NCBI RefSeq assembly: GCF_021730615.1
Contig: NZ_JAJLMN010000001.1
Location: 4,537,501 to 4,601,500 of the forward strand
Length of the DNA: 64,000 bases
Direction: 5' to 3'
DNA from: Lichenibacterium dinghuense
GTDB lineage: Bacteria; Pseudomonadota; Alphaproteobacteria; Rhizobiales; Beijerinckiaceae
A program made the position numbers and the translations under genes. Numbering within the stretch: the first letter of the stretch is position 1; every line of letters begins with the position of its first letter. The notes beneath the pieces are model-generated. The model did no database searches. It saw nothing but the letters and a program-made list of their open reading frames with translations, and was not told the origin of the DNA. Shown in pieces: positions 1 to 9,220 of this stretch.

Positions 1-1
1 C

Positions 2-562
2 TCCATGCGCCGGCCCAACGACCTGTCGGTGGCGAGCTGGCCCGCGCTCTTCGCCGCGGCGGGGCAGGGGGCGGACGCCGTCGCGCCCGGCCTGTCGGCG
101 CTCGTCGAGGAGGAGCTGGAGCTGCTCGCCGCCCGCTGGCCGCGCGGCCTGCCGGAGGGCGTGATCCACGCCGACCTGTTTCCCGACAACGTGTTCTTCC
201 TCGGCGACCGCCTGAGCGGCCTCATCGACTTCTACTTCGCCTGCACGGACGCATTCGCCTACGACGTCGCGGTCTGCCTCAACGCTTGGTGCTTCGCGGA
301 AGGCGGCGCCTTCGACCCCGCGCGGGGCCGGGCGCTGCTCGACGGCTACCGCGCCGTGAGGCCGCTGTCGCGCGGCGAGGTCGAGGCGCTGCCGACGCTG
401 GCGCGCGGCGCCGCGCTGCGCTTCATGCTGACCCGCCTCGTCGACTGGCTGAACGTGCCGCCCGGCGCCCTGGTGAAGCCCAAGGACCCCCGCGAATATC
501 TCGCCAAGCTGCGCTTTCACCGGACGGTAAGCACGGCCGAGGCCTATGGCTGGCATGACTGA
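2..562 (+). CDS. thrB: Homoserine kinase type II (ThrB), C-terminal part
   Basis: Phosphorylates homoserine on the way to threonine, using a kinase fold of the aminoglycoside phosphotransferase type. The frame is open to the left edge, so the first part of the roughly 320-residue protein lies outside the window. The catalytic loop [11 protein letters not shown] (HxDxxxxN pattern) and the following metal-binding segment GLIDFYFA are intact, as is the helical C-terminus. The Met at position 5 is internal. The gene ends inside the start of rnhA; the two share 8 bases and the order thrB-rnhA is common in alphaproteobacteria, so co-transcription is likely. Confidence 0.9.
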   Translation, partial: SMRRPNDLSVASWPALFAAAGQGADAVAPGLSALVEEELELLAARWPRGLPEGVIHADLFPDNVFFLGDRLSGLIDFYFACTDAFAYDVAVCLNAWCFAEGGAFDPARGRALLDGYRAVRPLSRGEVEALPTLARGAALRFMLTRLVDWLNVPPGALVKPKDPREYLAKLRFHRTVSTAEAYGWHD

Positions 563-998
563 GACGATCACCATCTGGACCGACGGCGCCTGCTCGGGCA
601 ATCCGGGCCCCGGCGGCTGGGGCGCCATCCTGCGCCTCGCCGGCGCGGACCGCGAGCTGAAGGGCGGCGCGCCCGACACGACCAACAACCGCATGGAGCT
701 GACGGCCGCCATCACGGCGCTGCTCTCGCTCGAAGAGCCCAGCGACGTCGACCTCCACACGGACTCGCAATACGTGCGCGGCGGCATCACCGGCTGGATG
801 GCGGGCTGGAAGCGCAACGGCTGGCGCACCGCCGACAAGAAACCCGTGAAGAACATCGAGCTGTGGCAGCAGCTCGATGCCGCCACGGCCCGCCACAAGG
901 TGCGCTGGCACTGGGTCAAGGGCCACGCCGGCCACCCCGAGAACGAGCGGGCCGACCTCCTGGCGCGCCAGGGCATGGCGCCCTTCCTGCGGCGCTGA
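555..998 (+). CDS. rnhA: Ribonuclease HI
   Basis: Cleaves the RNA strand of RNA-DNA hybrids in the cytoplasm. From the ATG at 555 the protein has 147 residues, and the four metal-binding carboxylates fall at Asp10, Glu48, Asp70 and Asp134, the same numbering as E. coli RNase HI; this is why I prefer this start over the ATG at 546. The [14 protein letters not shown] opening, the basic handle region ([12 protein letters not shown]) and the [16 protein letters not shown] motif are all present. It overlaps the end of thrB by 8 bases and ends 3 bases before the convergent HPP-type gene. Confidence 0.95.
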   Translation: MTETITIWTDGACSGNPGPGGWGAILRLAGADRELKGGAPDTTNNRMELTAAITALLSLEEPSDVDLHTDSQYVRGGITGWMAGWKRNGWRTADKKPVKNIELWQQLDAATARHKVRWHWVKGHAGHPENERADLLARQGMAPFLRR

Positions 999-1001
999 CC
1001 C

Positions 1002-1487
1002 TCAGCGCGACGCGGCGAGCAGGACCCGCCGGGCGATCTCGCCCAGCACCGTGACCAAGCCGATGCTGGCCGCGACGACCCCGAGGCTGGCCCAGCTCGT
1101 CGAGGCCACGCCGGCCGCGATCAGGATCGCCACGGCGGCGCCGGCGGCGCTCAGCGCCTTCAGGGGCACCTGCACGGCCGCCGTCAGGAAGATCGCCAGC
1201 ACGACGGCGCCCACCCGCACCAGCGCGATCTCGTGCGTCTCGGACATCACGGGCGCCGCTGCGGCGCCGGTGACCAGCACGGACACGAAGCCCGCGACCA
1301 TGCCGACGAGCTGGCCGACGCCGGTGTCGTAGGCCTGCCCGGCGGGTTTGTCGGGGAGCAGGAGCTGGATGAAGGCCGAGGCGCCGACGCTGGGCACCAG
1401 CCAGGGGGCCTGCGCCCAGTAGCCGAACAGGGCGACCAGCCCGACCACGACCGTGATCAGGATGGGCTGAAGGACGGCGCGGGGCAT
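1002..1487 (-). CDS. HPP-family-like integral membrane protein
   Basis: A 161-residue, very hydrophobic protein with four to five membrane segments. The loop around PSVGASAFIQLLLPD followed by an alternating Gly-rich helix (GVGQLVGMVAGF) matches the arrangement of the HPP membrane family, although the literal His-Pro-Pro signature is not visible. Plant and cyanobacterial members have been linked to nitrite transport, but nothing here shows a substrate. It stands alone, convergent to rnhA with only 3 bases between their stop codons. Confidence 0.6.
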   Translation of the reverse strand: MPRAVLQPILITVVVGLVALFGYWAQAPWLVPSVGASAFIQLLLPDKPAGQAYDTGVGQLVGMVAGFVSVLVTGAAAAPVMSETHEIALVRVGAVVLAIFLTAAVQVPLKALSAAGAAVAILIAAGVASTSWASLGVVAASIGLVTVLGEIARRVLLAASR

Positions 1488-1589
1488 GGGCGGTGTTCCT
1501 CGGGGGCGGGGCGCGCCGGAGGCAGCGCGCGTTCCGCCCTCAAGGTCCGCCTTCGAGAGACGGTTCCGCTCCCGCGGGGGCGCCCGTCG

Positions 1590-1835
1590 TCAGCTCTCGA
1601 CGCGCAGGCTCCTGATGAACTTGCGGGCGATGGCGCGCACGGCCTCGTCGTCGCGGGAGCCGTCGTCGGCGTTGTCCCACAGGTGTTCGAGGCTGCCGTC
1701 GAGCTCGGCGATGAGCTCGGGGTGGCGGTGCGCCACGAAGCGCAGCGTGCCGAACAGGAGGTGTTCGACCGCCATCTCGCGGCGGCGGGCGTCCGCGATC
1801 CTGGCGGCTTCGGAGTCGGGGGTGTGGTTCGTCAT
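1590..1835 (-). CDS. Small conserved-looking hypothetical protein
   Basis: An 81-residue, acidic and probably all-helical soluble protein (residues 10-40 rich in Ala, Arg, Glu and Leu; VEHLLFGTLRFVAHRHPEL is a likely amphipathic helix). I do not recognise a family. Codon use matches its neighbours, with G or C in third positions, which supports real coding. It is divergent from the cyclopropane synthase gene, with about 100 bases between their starts that must hold both promoters. Confidence 0.55.
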   Translation of the reverse strand: MTNHTPDSEAARIADARRREMAVEHLLFGTLRFVAHRHPELIAELDGSLEHLWDNADDGSRDDEAVRAIARKFIRSLRVES

Positions 1836-1936
1836 GCCCCGGTAACGGCGGGACCCGCGACAGGTTCAACGGATTGCCGTCGCGTCCTGAAAGGACGCAC
1901 CCGAGCCATGAACCCGAACACCGTGAGCCTGCCCCG

Positions 1937-3199
1937 ATGACCCTGCGCCGACGCATCCTCGACACGATCCGCGCCCGCATGAGGGCGGACCCGCCGTCGC
2001 TGCGCCTCGCCTTCTGGGACGGCGACAGCTTCGACTTCGTGCCCGCGCCCGCCGTCACGATCGCGATCCACGACGCCAAGGTGCTGCGCCGCCTCGCCGT
2101 CGGCGACATGTCGAGCCTCGGGGACGCCTACGTGGCGGGCGACCTCACGGTGGAGGGCGCCGTGCGCGACGTGCTCCACGTGGGGCTCAGAATCGCCGAC
2201 GGGGTCGGGCGCTCGCGGCTCGTGCAGCGGCTGGCCCCCCTCGTCGCCAGGATCCCCGGCCGCCACAGCCGCAAGCGCGACGCCGACAACATCGCGATCC
2301 ACTACGACGTGTCGAACGACTTCTACGCGCTGTGGCTCGACAAGGAGATGGTCTATTCCTGCGCCTACTTCGGCGACGGGACCGAGACGATCGACCGCGC
2401 GCAGGAGCGCAAGCTCGACCACATCTGCCGCAAGCTGCGCCTCCGTCCCGGCGAGCGCCTGCTCGACATCGGCTGCGGCTGGGGCGGCCTCCTGCGCTGG
2501 GCCGCGAAGCACCACGGCGTCACCGGCGTCGGCGTCACCCTGAGCCGCGAGCAGCACGACTACGCCCGCGCCCGCATCGCCGCGGAGGGGCTCGCGGACC
2601 GGATCGAGGTGCGGCTGCAGGACTACCGCGACATCGGCGAGCCCGAGGGCTTCGACAAGATCGTGTCGGTCGGCATGTACGAGCACGTCGGCATCAAGAA
2701 TTTGCAGACCTATTTTTCGGGCATGCAGAGGCTGCTCAAGCCCGGCGGCATCGCCCTCAACCACGGCATCACGGCCGGCGACCCGGACGGGCACGCGACC
2801 GGGCCGGCGGGCGGCGACTTCATCGACAAGTACGTGTTCCCCGGCGGCGAGATCCCGCACCTGTCGCGGGTGGTCTACGAGGTGTCCAGGGCCGGGCTCG
2901 AGGTGACGGACGTCGAGGACCTCCGCCCCCACTACGCCCGCACCCTGTCGCACTGGGTCGAGCGGCTGGAAGCGGAGGCGGAGGCCGCGACGGCCTCGGC
3001 CGGGATCCAGCGCTACCGCATCTGGCGCATGTACATGGCCGGCATGGGCTACGCCTTCGACCGGGGCTGGCTGCGCCTCGCCCAGGTCGTGGCCTACAAG
3101 CCCCTGGACGATGCGCGCATGGCGTCGCGCCCCTGGACCCGCGAGGCGCTCTACCGCGAGGACGCCGGAGCGGCCGAGAGCGCGCCCGACTGGGGCTGA
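1937..3199 (+). CDS. cfa: Cyclopropane-fatty-acyl-phospholipid synthase
   Basis: Transfers a methylene group from S-adenosylmethionine to double bonds of membrane phospholipid acyl chains, a response to acid, drying or stationary phase. The 420-residue protein has an N-terminal lipid-binding region (about 1-120), the IHYDVSNDFYALWLD motif, and a Rossmann methyltransferase core with the SAM site LLDIGCGWGG, followed by the GMYEHVG segment and NHGI. The start at 1937 gives the usual MTLRRR-like opening; an upstream in-frame ATG at 1874 adds 21 poorly conserved-looking residues. The last 49 bases overlap the tail of the convergent permease gene. Confidence 0.93.
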   Translation: MTLRRRILDTIRARMRADPPSLRLAFWDGDSFDFVPAPAVTIAIHDAKVLRRLAVGDMSSLGDAYVAGDLTVEGAVRDVLHVGLRIADGVGRSRLVQRLAPLVARIPGRHSRKRDADNIAIHYDVSNDFYALWLDKEMVYSCAYFGDGTETIDRAQERKLDHICRKLRLRPGERLLDIGCGWGGLLRWAAKHHGVTGVGVTLSREQHDYARARIAAEGLADRIEVRLQDYRDIGEPEGFDKIVSVGMYEHVGIKNLQTYFSGMQRLLKPGGIALNHGITAGDPDGHATGPAGGDFIDKYVFPGGEIPHLSRVVYEVSRAGLEVTDVEDLRPHYARTLSHWVERLEAEAEAATASAGIQRYRIWRMYMAGMGYAFDRGWLRLAQVVAYKPLDDARMASRPWTREALYREDAGAAESAPDWG

Positions 3200-4254
3200 G
3201 CCTCGGCTCCGTGGGCGGATTTGTCGTCCACGGAGATGCCGAGGTACCATTTGCGGACGCCGACGTAGAGGATGGCCACGATCGGCCCCGCGAACAGGAT
3301 GCCGCCGATGCCGAACAGGGACGCCACCGCGGCGAGCCCGAGCAGCGTCAGCGCCGGCGGGATCTCGATCAGCCGGCGCTGGATCAAGGGGGTCGCGAGG
3401 TTGCCCTCGATCTGGTGGATCAGCAGGTAGGCCACCAGGGTCAGGATGGCGGCGTGATCGCCGTGCGTCAGCGCCACCAGCACGGCCGGCACCGCGGCGA
3501 GGATCGGGCCCAGGAAGGGGATGAACTCGCACACGAAGGCGATGAGCCCGAGCGCGAAGATCGACGGCAGGCCGATCAGCCACACGGCGAACAGCGACAG
3601 CAGCCCGATGATCGCCATCTCGATGAGCTGGCCGATCAGCCACAGGCGCAGGCCCTTGCCGACGGCCACCAGCACGCCGTCGACCCGGTCGCGGTGCCGC
3701 TCGGCGAACAGCAGCGCGATGCCGCGCCGGTACAGGTGCGGCTCGGAGGTGAGGTAGATGGCCGAGATCACGATGACGATCAGGCCGGCGACCACGGTGG
3801 TGCCGTAGGAGAAGACGTCCTCCAGAAGGCCCGTCACGGAGAAGCCGGACCCGCTCGCGCGGTCGGTCAGGTAGTGGCCGATCTCCGTGCCGCCGAGCCT
3901 CGTCTGGAGTTCCTGGATCGAGGCCGCGACGCGGCGCGTCACGTCCGAGAACTCGAACGACATCTCGGCGCCGAAGATATAGAAGGTGAGGCCGAACACG
4001 CCGAGCAGCAGCAGGCCCGCCAGCGTCAGGGCGGCCCAGACCGGCAGCGGCATGAAGCGGTGGAACGGCTCCGCCACGACGCGGAGCAGGGTGGCGATCA
4101 GCACCGCGCCCACCACGAGCAGCACGACGTTGGAAAGCTCGTAGATCGCCCACGGGATGAGCAGCGCCGCGACCGCGATCGCGCAATAGCCGAAGAACAG
4201 GCCGGGGCCGGGCCACCGCCTCGGGGCGGCGGCCGTGTCGGTCTGGATCGTCAT
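3151..4254 (-). CDS. AI-2E family transporter (permease), second copy
   Basis: A 367-residue membrane protein of the AI-2E/PerM exporter family: paired N-terminal helices (FGYCAIAVAALLIPWAIYEL), a soluble middle region of about 100 residues, and the conserved C-terminal helices with EFIPFLGPILAAVPA and LIHQIEGNLATPLI. Family members are linked to autoinducer-2 export or Na+/H+ antiport; the substrate cannot be told here. Its ATG overlaps the stop of the upstream paralogue (ATGA), so the two are translationally coupled. Its last 16 codons run into the 3' end of cfa on the other strand. Confidence 0.85.
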   Translation of the reverse strand: MTIQTDTAAAPRRWPGPGLFFGYCAIAVAALLIPWAIYELSNVVLLVVGAVLIATLLRVVAEPFHRFMPLPVWAALTLAGLLLLGVFGLTFYIFGAEMSFEFSDVTRRVAASIQELQTRLGGTEIGHYLTDRASGSGFSVTGLLEDVFSYGTTVVAGLIVIVISAIYLTSEPHLYRRGIALLFAERHRDRVDGVLVAVGKGLRLWLIGQLIEMAIIGLLSLFAVWLIGLPSIFALGLIAFVCEFIPFLGPILAAVPAVLVALTHGDHAAILTLVAYLLIHQIEGNLATPLIQRRLIEIPPALTLLGLAAVASLFGIGGILFAGPIVAILYVGVRKWYLGISVDDKSAHGAEAQPQSGALSAAPASSR

Positions 4255-5291
4255 GGGTGTTTCTCTCCTCGCTCTTCGTACCAGGTCGCGAGCACGATCT
4301 TCACCGCCGCCGCGACCGGGACGGCGACGAAGACGCCGATGATCCCGAACAGCGAGGCGCCGATCAGGAAGGCGATGATGACGACCACCGGGTGCAGCGT
4401 GACGGCGCGGCCGAGCACCAGCGGGCCGACGACGTTGTCGACCGACACGCGCAGGAACACGGCGAGCCCCATGAAGGCCGCGAAGGCCCAGAGCCCATGG
4501 CCGTCCACCACGGCGACGATGCCGAAGAGGACCAGCGAGGCCGCGGGTCCGACCACGGGGATCAACTCCAGCACGCCCACCGCGACCGAGATCAGCAGCG
4601 CGAAGGAGGCGTGGAACCACAGGCCCAGCACGAGCCAGCACACGACCGCCGTGTAGATCGTGACCGCGATCACGCCGCGCACGTAGTGGCGCAGCATGGG
4701 CTCGATCCGCGCGCCCAGCAGGGTGATGTGCCCCCGGTAGCGCGGCGGGAACAGGTGCAGCGCGCCCTGCAGGATCTGGCGGCCCGAGTTCAGGAAGTAG
4801 AACAGCACGACCAGCATCAGCACGCCCACGGCGGGCAGGCCCACGATGGCGCCGCCGGCCAGGATCGCCGCGTCGGGCTTGGCGACGGCGTCCTTCACGC
4901 CGTCGAGGAGACGCTTCGACAGATCTTCGGCGCTGATGTCCTGCCCGAAGGCGTGGATCTGCGGCCCGACCATGCGCCTGATCTGCTCGGTGAGCAGGTG
5001 CGGCGCGTCCGAGGCGCCCGCGACGATGCGGTCCCCGACCACGCCGACGAGGTACCAGGCCGCCAAGCCCGCGACCGCCAGCACGGCCACGTAGACGATG
5101 ATGACGCCCGCGAGCTTGGGCACACGCAGGCGGCGCTGCAGCCAGCGCACGATCGGCCGCAGCACGAAGGCCAGCGCCGCCACGAGCGCGATGGGCAGCA
5201 GCGCGTAGCGCAGGAAGTAGCAGATCGCCAGCACGGCCGTGACCGTCGCCGCCGTGGCCCAGCCCGGCGGCTCGGCGCCGCCCCGGTTCAT
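4251..5291 (-). CDS. AI-2E family transporter (permease), first copy
   Basis: A 346-residue paralogue of the next gene, with the same layout: two N-terminal helices, a soluble insert (about 70-140) and a C-terminal block containing LELIPVVGPAASLVLFGI and VDNVVGPLVLGRAVTLHP. The start at 5291 opens with MNRGG just before the first hydrophobic helix. Tandem AI-2E-type genes may form a hetero-oligomer or serve two substrates. It follows the glycosyltransferase gene after 23 bases and its stop overlaps the next start, so the four minus-strand genes from 7.3 to 3.15 kb look like one operon. Confidence 0.85.
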   Translation of the reverse strand: MNRGGAEPPGWATAATVTAVLAICYFLRYALLPIALVAALAFVLRPIVRWLQRRLRVPKLAGVIIVYVAVLAVAGLAAWYLVGVVGDRIVAGASDAPHLLTEQIRRMVGPQIHAFGQDISAEDLSKRLLDGVKDAVAKPDAAILAGGAIVGLPAVGVLMLVVLFYFLNSGRQILQGALHLFPPRYRGHITLLGARIEPMLRHYVRGVIAVTIYTAVVCWLVLGLWFHASFALLISVAVGVLELIPVVGPAASLVLFGIVAVVDGHGLWAFAAFMGLAVFLRVSVDNVVGPLVLGRAVTLHPVVVIIAFLIGASLFGIIGVFVAVPVAAAVKIVLATWYEERGEKHP

Positions 5292-5314
5292 CGGGACGCC
5301 CCGGTCGCCCGCGC

Positions 5315-6505
5315 TCACGGCGCAGCTCCGGTCGGGGCTTCCACGGTGCGGTCCTTCCAGCGCACGCGGCCGAGCCGCTGGAGGCGGGCGGCGTTGGCCG
5401 CCAGCGCGAAGGCCAGCGCGTAGCCGGCCGGATAGGCGAGGCCGTAGGCCGCCGGGATCCTGAAATGGCGCGTCCCCGCGACGTGGAGGCCGACGACCGC
5501 GAAGAGCCCGCAGAAGGCCAGCACGGCAGCGGCGAGGTCGCCCGCGCCCCACGGCCCCGCGGCGAGCCGCGCCGCCGCGAGCGCCGGCAGGGCGAGGCTC
5601 GCCAGCGCCATGAGGAGGCCGCCGGCCGCGATCGCCACGGTCCGGCCGGCGCCGCCGCCGAGCACGCCGACGTTCTTGGACAGGCCGTGCCAGAGGGCCG
5701 CGGCGTCGCGGTACATGCGGGTGCGGACCAGCGTCTCGGCGCCGAGCAGCGCGAAGCCGATGCCCCGGCGCTTGGCGAGCCGCGCCAGCGCGAGGTCCTC
5801 GCAGACCTCGGCCCGCACGGCGGCGTGGCCGCCGAGGGCCGCGTAGGCGCCGGGCGCGAAGAGCATGAACTGCCCGTTGGCCGCCGCGGCGTCGCTGCCG
5901 GGATCGTTGACGGCGGCGTGGTCGCCCGTGGCGGCGAGGAGGTAGAGGCCGCAGGGCATGACGAGCCGGTCGGCCGGGCCGCCGAGCTCCTGGAACGGCT
6001 CCAGCGACAGCAGGCCGGTGCCCCGCTCCAGGCTGCGCGCCACCGCGGCGCGCAGCAGCGCGGGCTCGGCGCGGGTGTCGGCGTCCATGAAGCAGAGCCA
6101 GCCGTCCCCCGCCGCCTCGGCGCCGCGCGCGCAGGCGTGGGACTTTCCGGTCCAGCCGCGCGGCAGGGCGCCGCCCGGGACGATGCGCAGGCGCGGGTCG
6201 CCGCCCGCCGCCGCGCGGGCGACCTCGGCCGTGCCGTCCGTCGAGCCGTCGTCGACCAGCACCACGCGGAGCCGGTCGCCAGGGTAGTCCTGCGCCAGGA
6301 GGCCGCCGACGCAGGGGCCGATCACGTCCGCCTCGTCGCGCGCCGGGACCACCACGGTGACGGCCGGCCAGCCGCCGGCGGGCTCCGACGCGGAAACGGC
6401 GCCCTCGGGCGCCGCTATGCCGGTGTAGAGCCTGGCCTGCGCGACCATCCGCAGGATCGCCCAGGCCAGAACCGCGTCGAACAGCGCGGCCAGGAGGAGC
6501 AGCAT
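5315..6505 (-). CDS. Glycosyltransferase family 2, membrane-anchored
   Basis: A 396-residue GT-A glycosyltransferase: an N-terminal membrane helix (1-20), the catalytic domain with VTVVVPARDEAD, LVDDGSTDGT and the metal-binding FMDADTR, the PRGWTGKSHAC segment, and two to three C-terminal helices. GWTGK and the overall layout resemble the HpnB/CrtQ-like branch, which acts on lipid or hopanoid carriers, but no hopanoid genes are near. It follows the YkoP-like gene after 3 bases and precedes the two AI-2E permeases, suggesting a shared role in making and exporting a glycosylated product. Confidence 0.8.
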   Translation of the reverse strand: MLLLLAALFDAVLAWAILRMVAQARLYTGIAAPEGAVSASEPAGGWPAVTVVVPARDEADVIGPCVGGLLAQDYPGDRLRVVLVDDGSTDGTAEVARAAAGGDPRLRIVPGGALPRGWTGKSHACARGAEAAGDGWLCFMDADTRAEPALLRAAVARSLERGTGLLSLEPFQELGGPADRLVMPCGLYLLAATGDHAAVNDPGSDAAAANGQFMLFAPGAYAALGGHAAVRAEVCEDLALARLAKRRGIGFALLGAETLVRTRMYRDAAALWHGLSKNVGVLGGGAGRTVAIAAGGLLMALASLALPALAAARLAAGPWGAGDLAAAVLAFCGLFAVVGLHVAGTRHFRIPAAYGLAYPAGYALAFALAANAARLQRLGRVRWKDRTVEAPTGAAP

Positions 6506-6508
6506 GGG

Positions 6509-7276
6509 TCAGCCGTCGGAATGGCGGCGCTGCAGCGTGTCGGCCGACATCCACACGGGCCGGCGCTGGCGGATCAGCTTGTCGCGCCGCAGGGCTTCCG
6601 GGTTGTGGGTCCAGGTGAGCGCGCCGATGAGGATGTTCTCGAAGGCGTCGTGGACGCGCTCGGGCATCGAGGCCGAGCCCTCGTCGACGTCCTCGAAGCC
6701 GAAGCGCGCGATGAGCCGCGACATGCTCTCGCTCTGCCCGCCCCAGCCGACGAAGTTGGTCTTGGCGCGGATCGCCTTGACGCCGCGCAGTTCCGGATTC
6801 GTCCGCACCGCCCCGGCGAGCAGGACCAGCGAGTGCTTCATCCACTGCGAGACGAGCCGCGCCCAGGCGAGGTCCGGCCCCGCCTTCGGCACGGGCGGGA
6901 TGTGCTCGTTCCACAGGTGGAGGTCGATCACGAGGTCGCCCGCCTCCAGCACCGTGCCGTCCGACAGGCGGTGATCGCCGGGCGACGATATGGCGGCGTA
7001 GCGCAGGAGGCACCGCTCGTCGCGGCTGAAAGGCTTCACCCCGCAGCAGTAGCTCAGGTAGCCGTCGATGCCGCTGATCGCGCGGCGCAGCACGTCGGTG
7101 CCGGTCGACGACCTGATGCTGTAGCCGTGCCGGACGGCCGCCTCCGACGCCGGCGGCGCGAGGGGCGCGGGCTCGGCGACGCGGAAGGAGAGCCCGTCGG
7201 GACCGGGCGCCGAGAACATGCGGCGCCCGATGTGACGGAAGGACGAAGGTGCTTTGAGGAAGGGATGGAGCGTCAC
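6509..7276 (-). CDS. Hypothetical protein, possibly YkoP-like
   Basis: A soluble protein of about 255 residues if started at the GTG at 7276; a GTG at 7378 or an ATG at 7219 are alternatives and none has a clear ribosome site. The central segment with AGDLVIDLHLWNEHIPP, then LAWARLVSQWMKHSLVLLA, is what I recall of YkoP-like proteins, found beside glycosyltransferases and polysaccharide deacetylases, but this is recall and weak. No catalytic motif is recognisable. It heads the run with the glycosyltransferase (3-base gap) and two permeases, so it probably acts in the same envelope-related pathway. Confidence 0.55.
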   Translation of the reverse strand: MTLHPFLKAPSSFRHIGRRMFSAPGPDGLSFRVAEPAPLAPPASEAAVRHGYSIRSSTGTDVLRRAISGIDGYLSYCCGVKPFSRDERCLLRYAAISSPGDHRLSDGTVLEAGDLVIDLHLWNEHIPPVPKAGPDLAWARLVSQWMKHSLVLLAGAVRTNPELRGVKAIRAKTNFVGWGGQSESMSRLIARFGFEDVDEGSASMPERVHDAFENILIGALTWTHNPEALRRDKLIRQRRPVWMSADTLQRRHSDG

Positions 7277-7459
7277 GGCACGGTCTCGATGCAGGGCAGC
7301 CTTCGGCGTTGCCTCATCGCATCGATCGCCCGAAACCGATCGATAGTTCCTCGCCGTCCCGGCTCCGCGGAACTCCACCCCGTGGACGATCAGGCTGCTG
7401 CCGAAACCTCCGGTCCAGCCCGGATGTTGCTCCCGGCCTCCCTTTCCGGCCGGCCGCGA

Positions 7460-9121
7460 TCAGAACAGGCCCTGGATCAGGCCCTCCCGATCGACGCCGA
7501 TAGTTTCCGCGGCGGGCCGGCTCGGCAGGCCCGGCAGGGTGACGATGTCGCCGCAGAGCGCCACCACGAAGCCGGCGCCGGCCGACAGGCGCACGTCGCG
7601 CACCGGCAGGGTGAAGCCGTCCGGCGCGCCGACCAGCGCCGGGTCGGACGAGAAGCTGTAGGGCGTCTTCGCCATGCAGACCGGCAGGCCGCCGTAGCCG
7701 CCGGCCTCGTAGCGCGCGAGCTTCTTCGCGGCCTTGGGCGCGAGGGCGACGCCGTCGGCGCGGTAGATGTCGCGGGCGATCCGCTCGATCTTGGCGCCGA
7801 GCGGCAGCTCGTCCGGGTAAAGCGGGCGGAACGCGGCCCCGCCGCCCTCCGCCAGCGCCGCCACGGCCTCGGCGAGGCCGAGCGCGCCGGGCGCGCCCTC
7901 GGCCCAGTGGCGGCACAGCTGCGCGCCGACGCCGAGCGACGCGCAGCATCCGAACACCTCGGCAAGCTCGGCCTCCGTGTCGGCAGTGAAGTGGTTGACC
8001 GCCACCACGACCGGCACGCCGAACTTCTGCACGTTCTCGACGTGGCGTCGGAGGTTGGCGGAGCCGCGCCGGACGGCCTCCGGGTCCGGCCGGCCGAGGT
8101 CGGCCTTGGCGACGCCGCCGTGCATCTTCAGCGCCCGCACGGTCGCCACCACCACGGCGGCGGCGGGTTCGAGCCCGGCCTGGCGACACTTGATGTCGAA
8201 GAACTTCTCCGCGCCGAGGTCGGCGCCGAAGCCGGCCTCCGTCACGACGTAGTCGGCGAGGCGCAGGCCGAGGTCCGTCGCGACGACGGAGTTGCAGCCG
8301 TGGGCGATGTTGGCGAAGGGTCCGCCGTGGACCAGCGCCGGCGAGCCGTCGATGGTCTGCACGAGGTTGGGCGCGAAGGCGTCGCGCAAGAGCGCCGTCA
8401 TGGCGCCGGTGGCCTTCACGGCGCCCGCGAGGAGGTCCTCGCGCGCGAAGGTCTGGCCGATCACCATGCGGCCGAGGCGCGCCTCGAGGTCCGCGACCGA
8501 GGTCGCGAGGCAGAAGGCCGCCATGGTCTCGGAGGCGACGGTGAGGTCGAAGCCGTCCTGCCGCACGGCGCCGTTGTTGCCGAGGCCGACCACGATGTCG
8601 CGCAGGGCGCGGTCGTTGACGTCGAGCGCGCGCCGCCAGGTGACGCGCGAGGGGTCGATCCCGAGCGCGTTGCCCCAGTAGACGTGGTTGTCGATCATCG
8701 CGGCGAGGAGGTTCGTCGCCGCCGTGATGGCGTGGAAGTCGCCGGTGAGGTGGAGGTTGATCTCGTCCTGCGGCACGACCTGCGCGCGGCCGCCGCCGTT
8801 GGCGCCGCCCTTCATGCCGAAGCAGGGGCCGAGCGAGGGCTCGCGCAGGCAGATCACCGTGCGCCGGCCCGACAGGTTCAGCGCGTCGCCGAGCCCGATG
8901 GTGGTGGTGGTCTTGCCCTCGCCGGCCGGGGTCGGGCTGATGGCGGTGACCAGCACCAGCTTGCCGCGCCGCTCCGCGCCGCGCGCCGCGGCGCCGAGGG
9001 CGACCTTGGCCTTGAACGGGCCGTAGCGGTAGAGGGCCGCGGGATCGAGGCCCGCGCGGGCGGCGATCTCCTCGATGGGCTTCAGCACCGCCGCGCGGGC
9101 GATGGCGGCGTCGGTGGTCAA
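7460..9121 (-). CDS. fhs: Formate-tetrahydrofolate ligase
   Basis: Joins formate to tetrahydrofolate with ATP, giving 10-formyl-THF for one-carbon metabolism. The 553-residue length is normal. The ATP-binding loop is present in [20 protein letters not shown], followed by [21 protein letters not shown], the ANIAHGCNS segment and [20 protein letters not shown]. It starts with [11 protein letters not shown], 99 bases from the haloacid dehalogenase gene upstream on the same strand. No other folate genes are adjacent. In methylotrophs this enzyme feeds formate into assimilation, but no methanol or formate oxidation genes are present here. Confidence 0.96.
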   Translation of the reverse strand: MTTDAAIARAAVLKPIEEIAARAGLDPAALYRYGPFKAKVALGAAARGAERRGKLVLVTAISPTPAGEGKTTTTIGLGDALNLSGRRTVICLREPSLGPCFGMKGGANGGGRAQVVPQDEINLHLTGDFHAITAATNLLAAMIDNHVYWGNALGIDPSRVTWRRALDVNDRALRDIVVGLGNNGAVRQDGFDLTVASETMAAFCLATSVADLEARLGRMVIGQTFAREDLLAGAVKATGAMTALLRDAFAPNLVQTIDGSPALVHGGPFANIAHGCNSVVATDLGLRLADYVVTEAGFGADLGAEKFFDIKCRQAGLEPAAAVVVATVRALKMHGGVAKADLGRPDPEAVRRGSANLRRHVENVQKFGVPVVVAVNHFTADTEAELAEVFGCCASLGVGAQLCRHWAEGAPGALGLAEAVAALAEGGGAAFRPLYPDELPLGAKIERIARDIYRADGVALAPKAAKKLARYEAGGYGGLPVCMAKTPYSFSSDPALVGAPDGFTLPVRDVRLSAGAGFVVALCGDIVTLPGLPSRPAAETIGVDREGLIQGLF

Positions 9122-9220
9122 GCGCGGGCCCTCGCCGTCGACCCTGTCCCGTTCCGCATGGTCCCGCCCCGCATCCCTCGTCCGACGAAGCGTCCCCCTA
9201 GCTCATCGCGCCCCGCGCCG

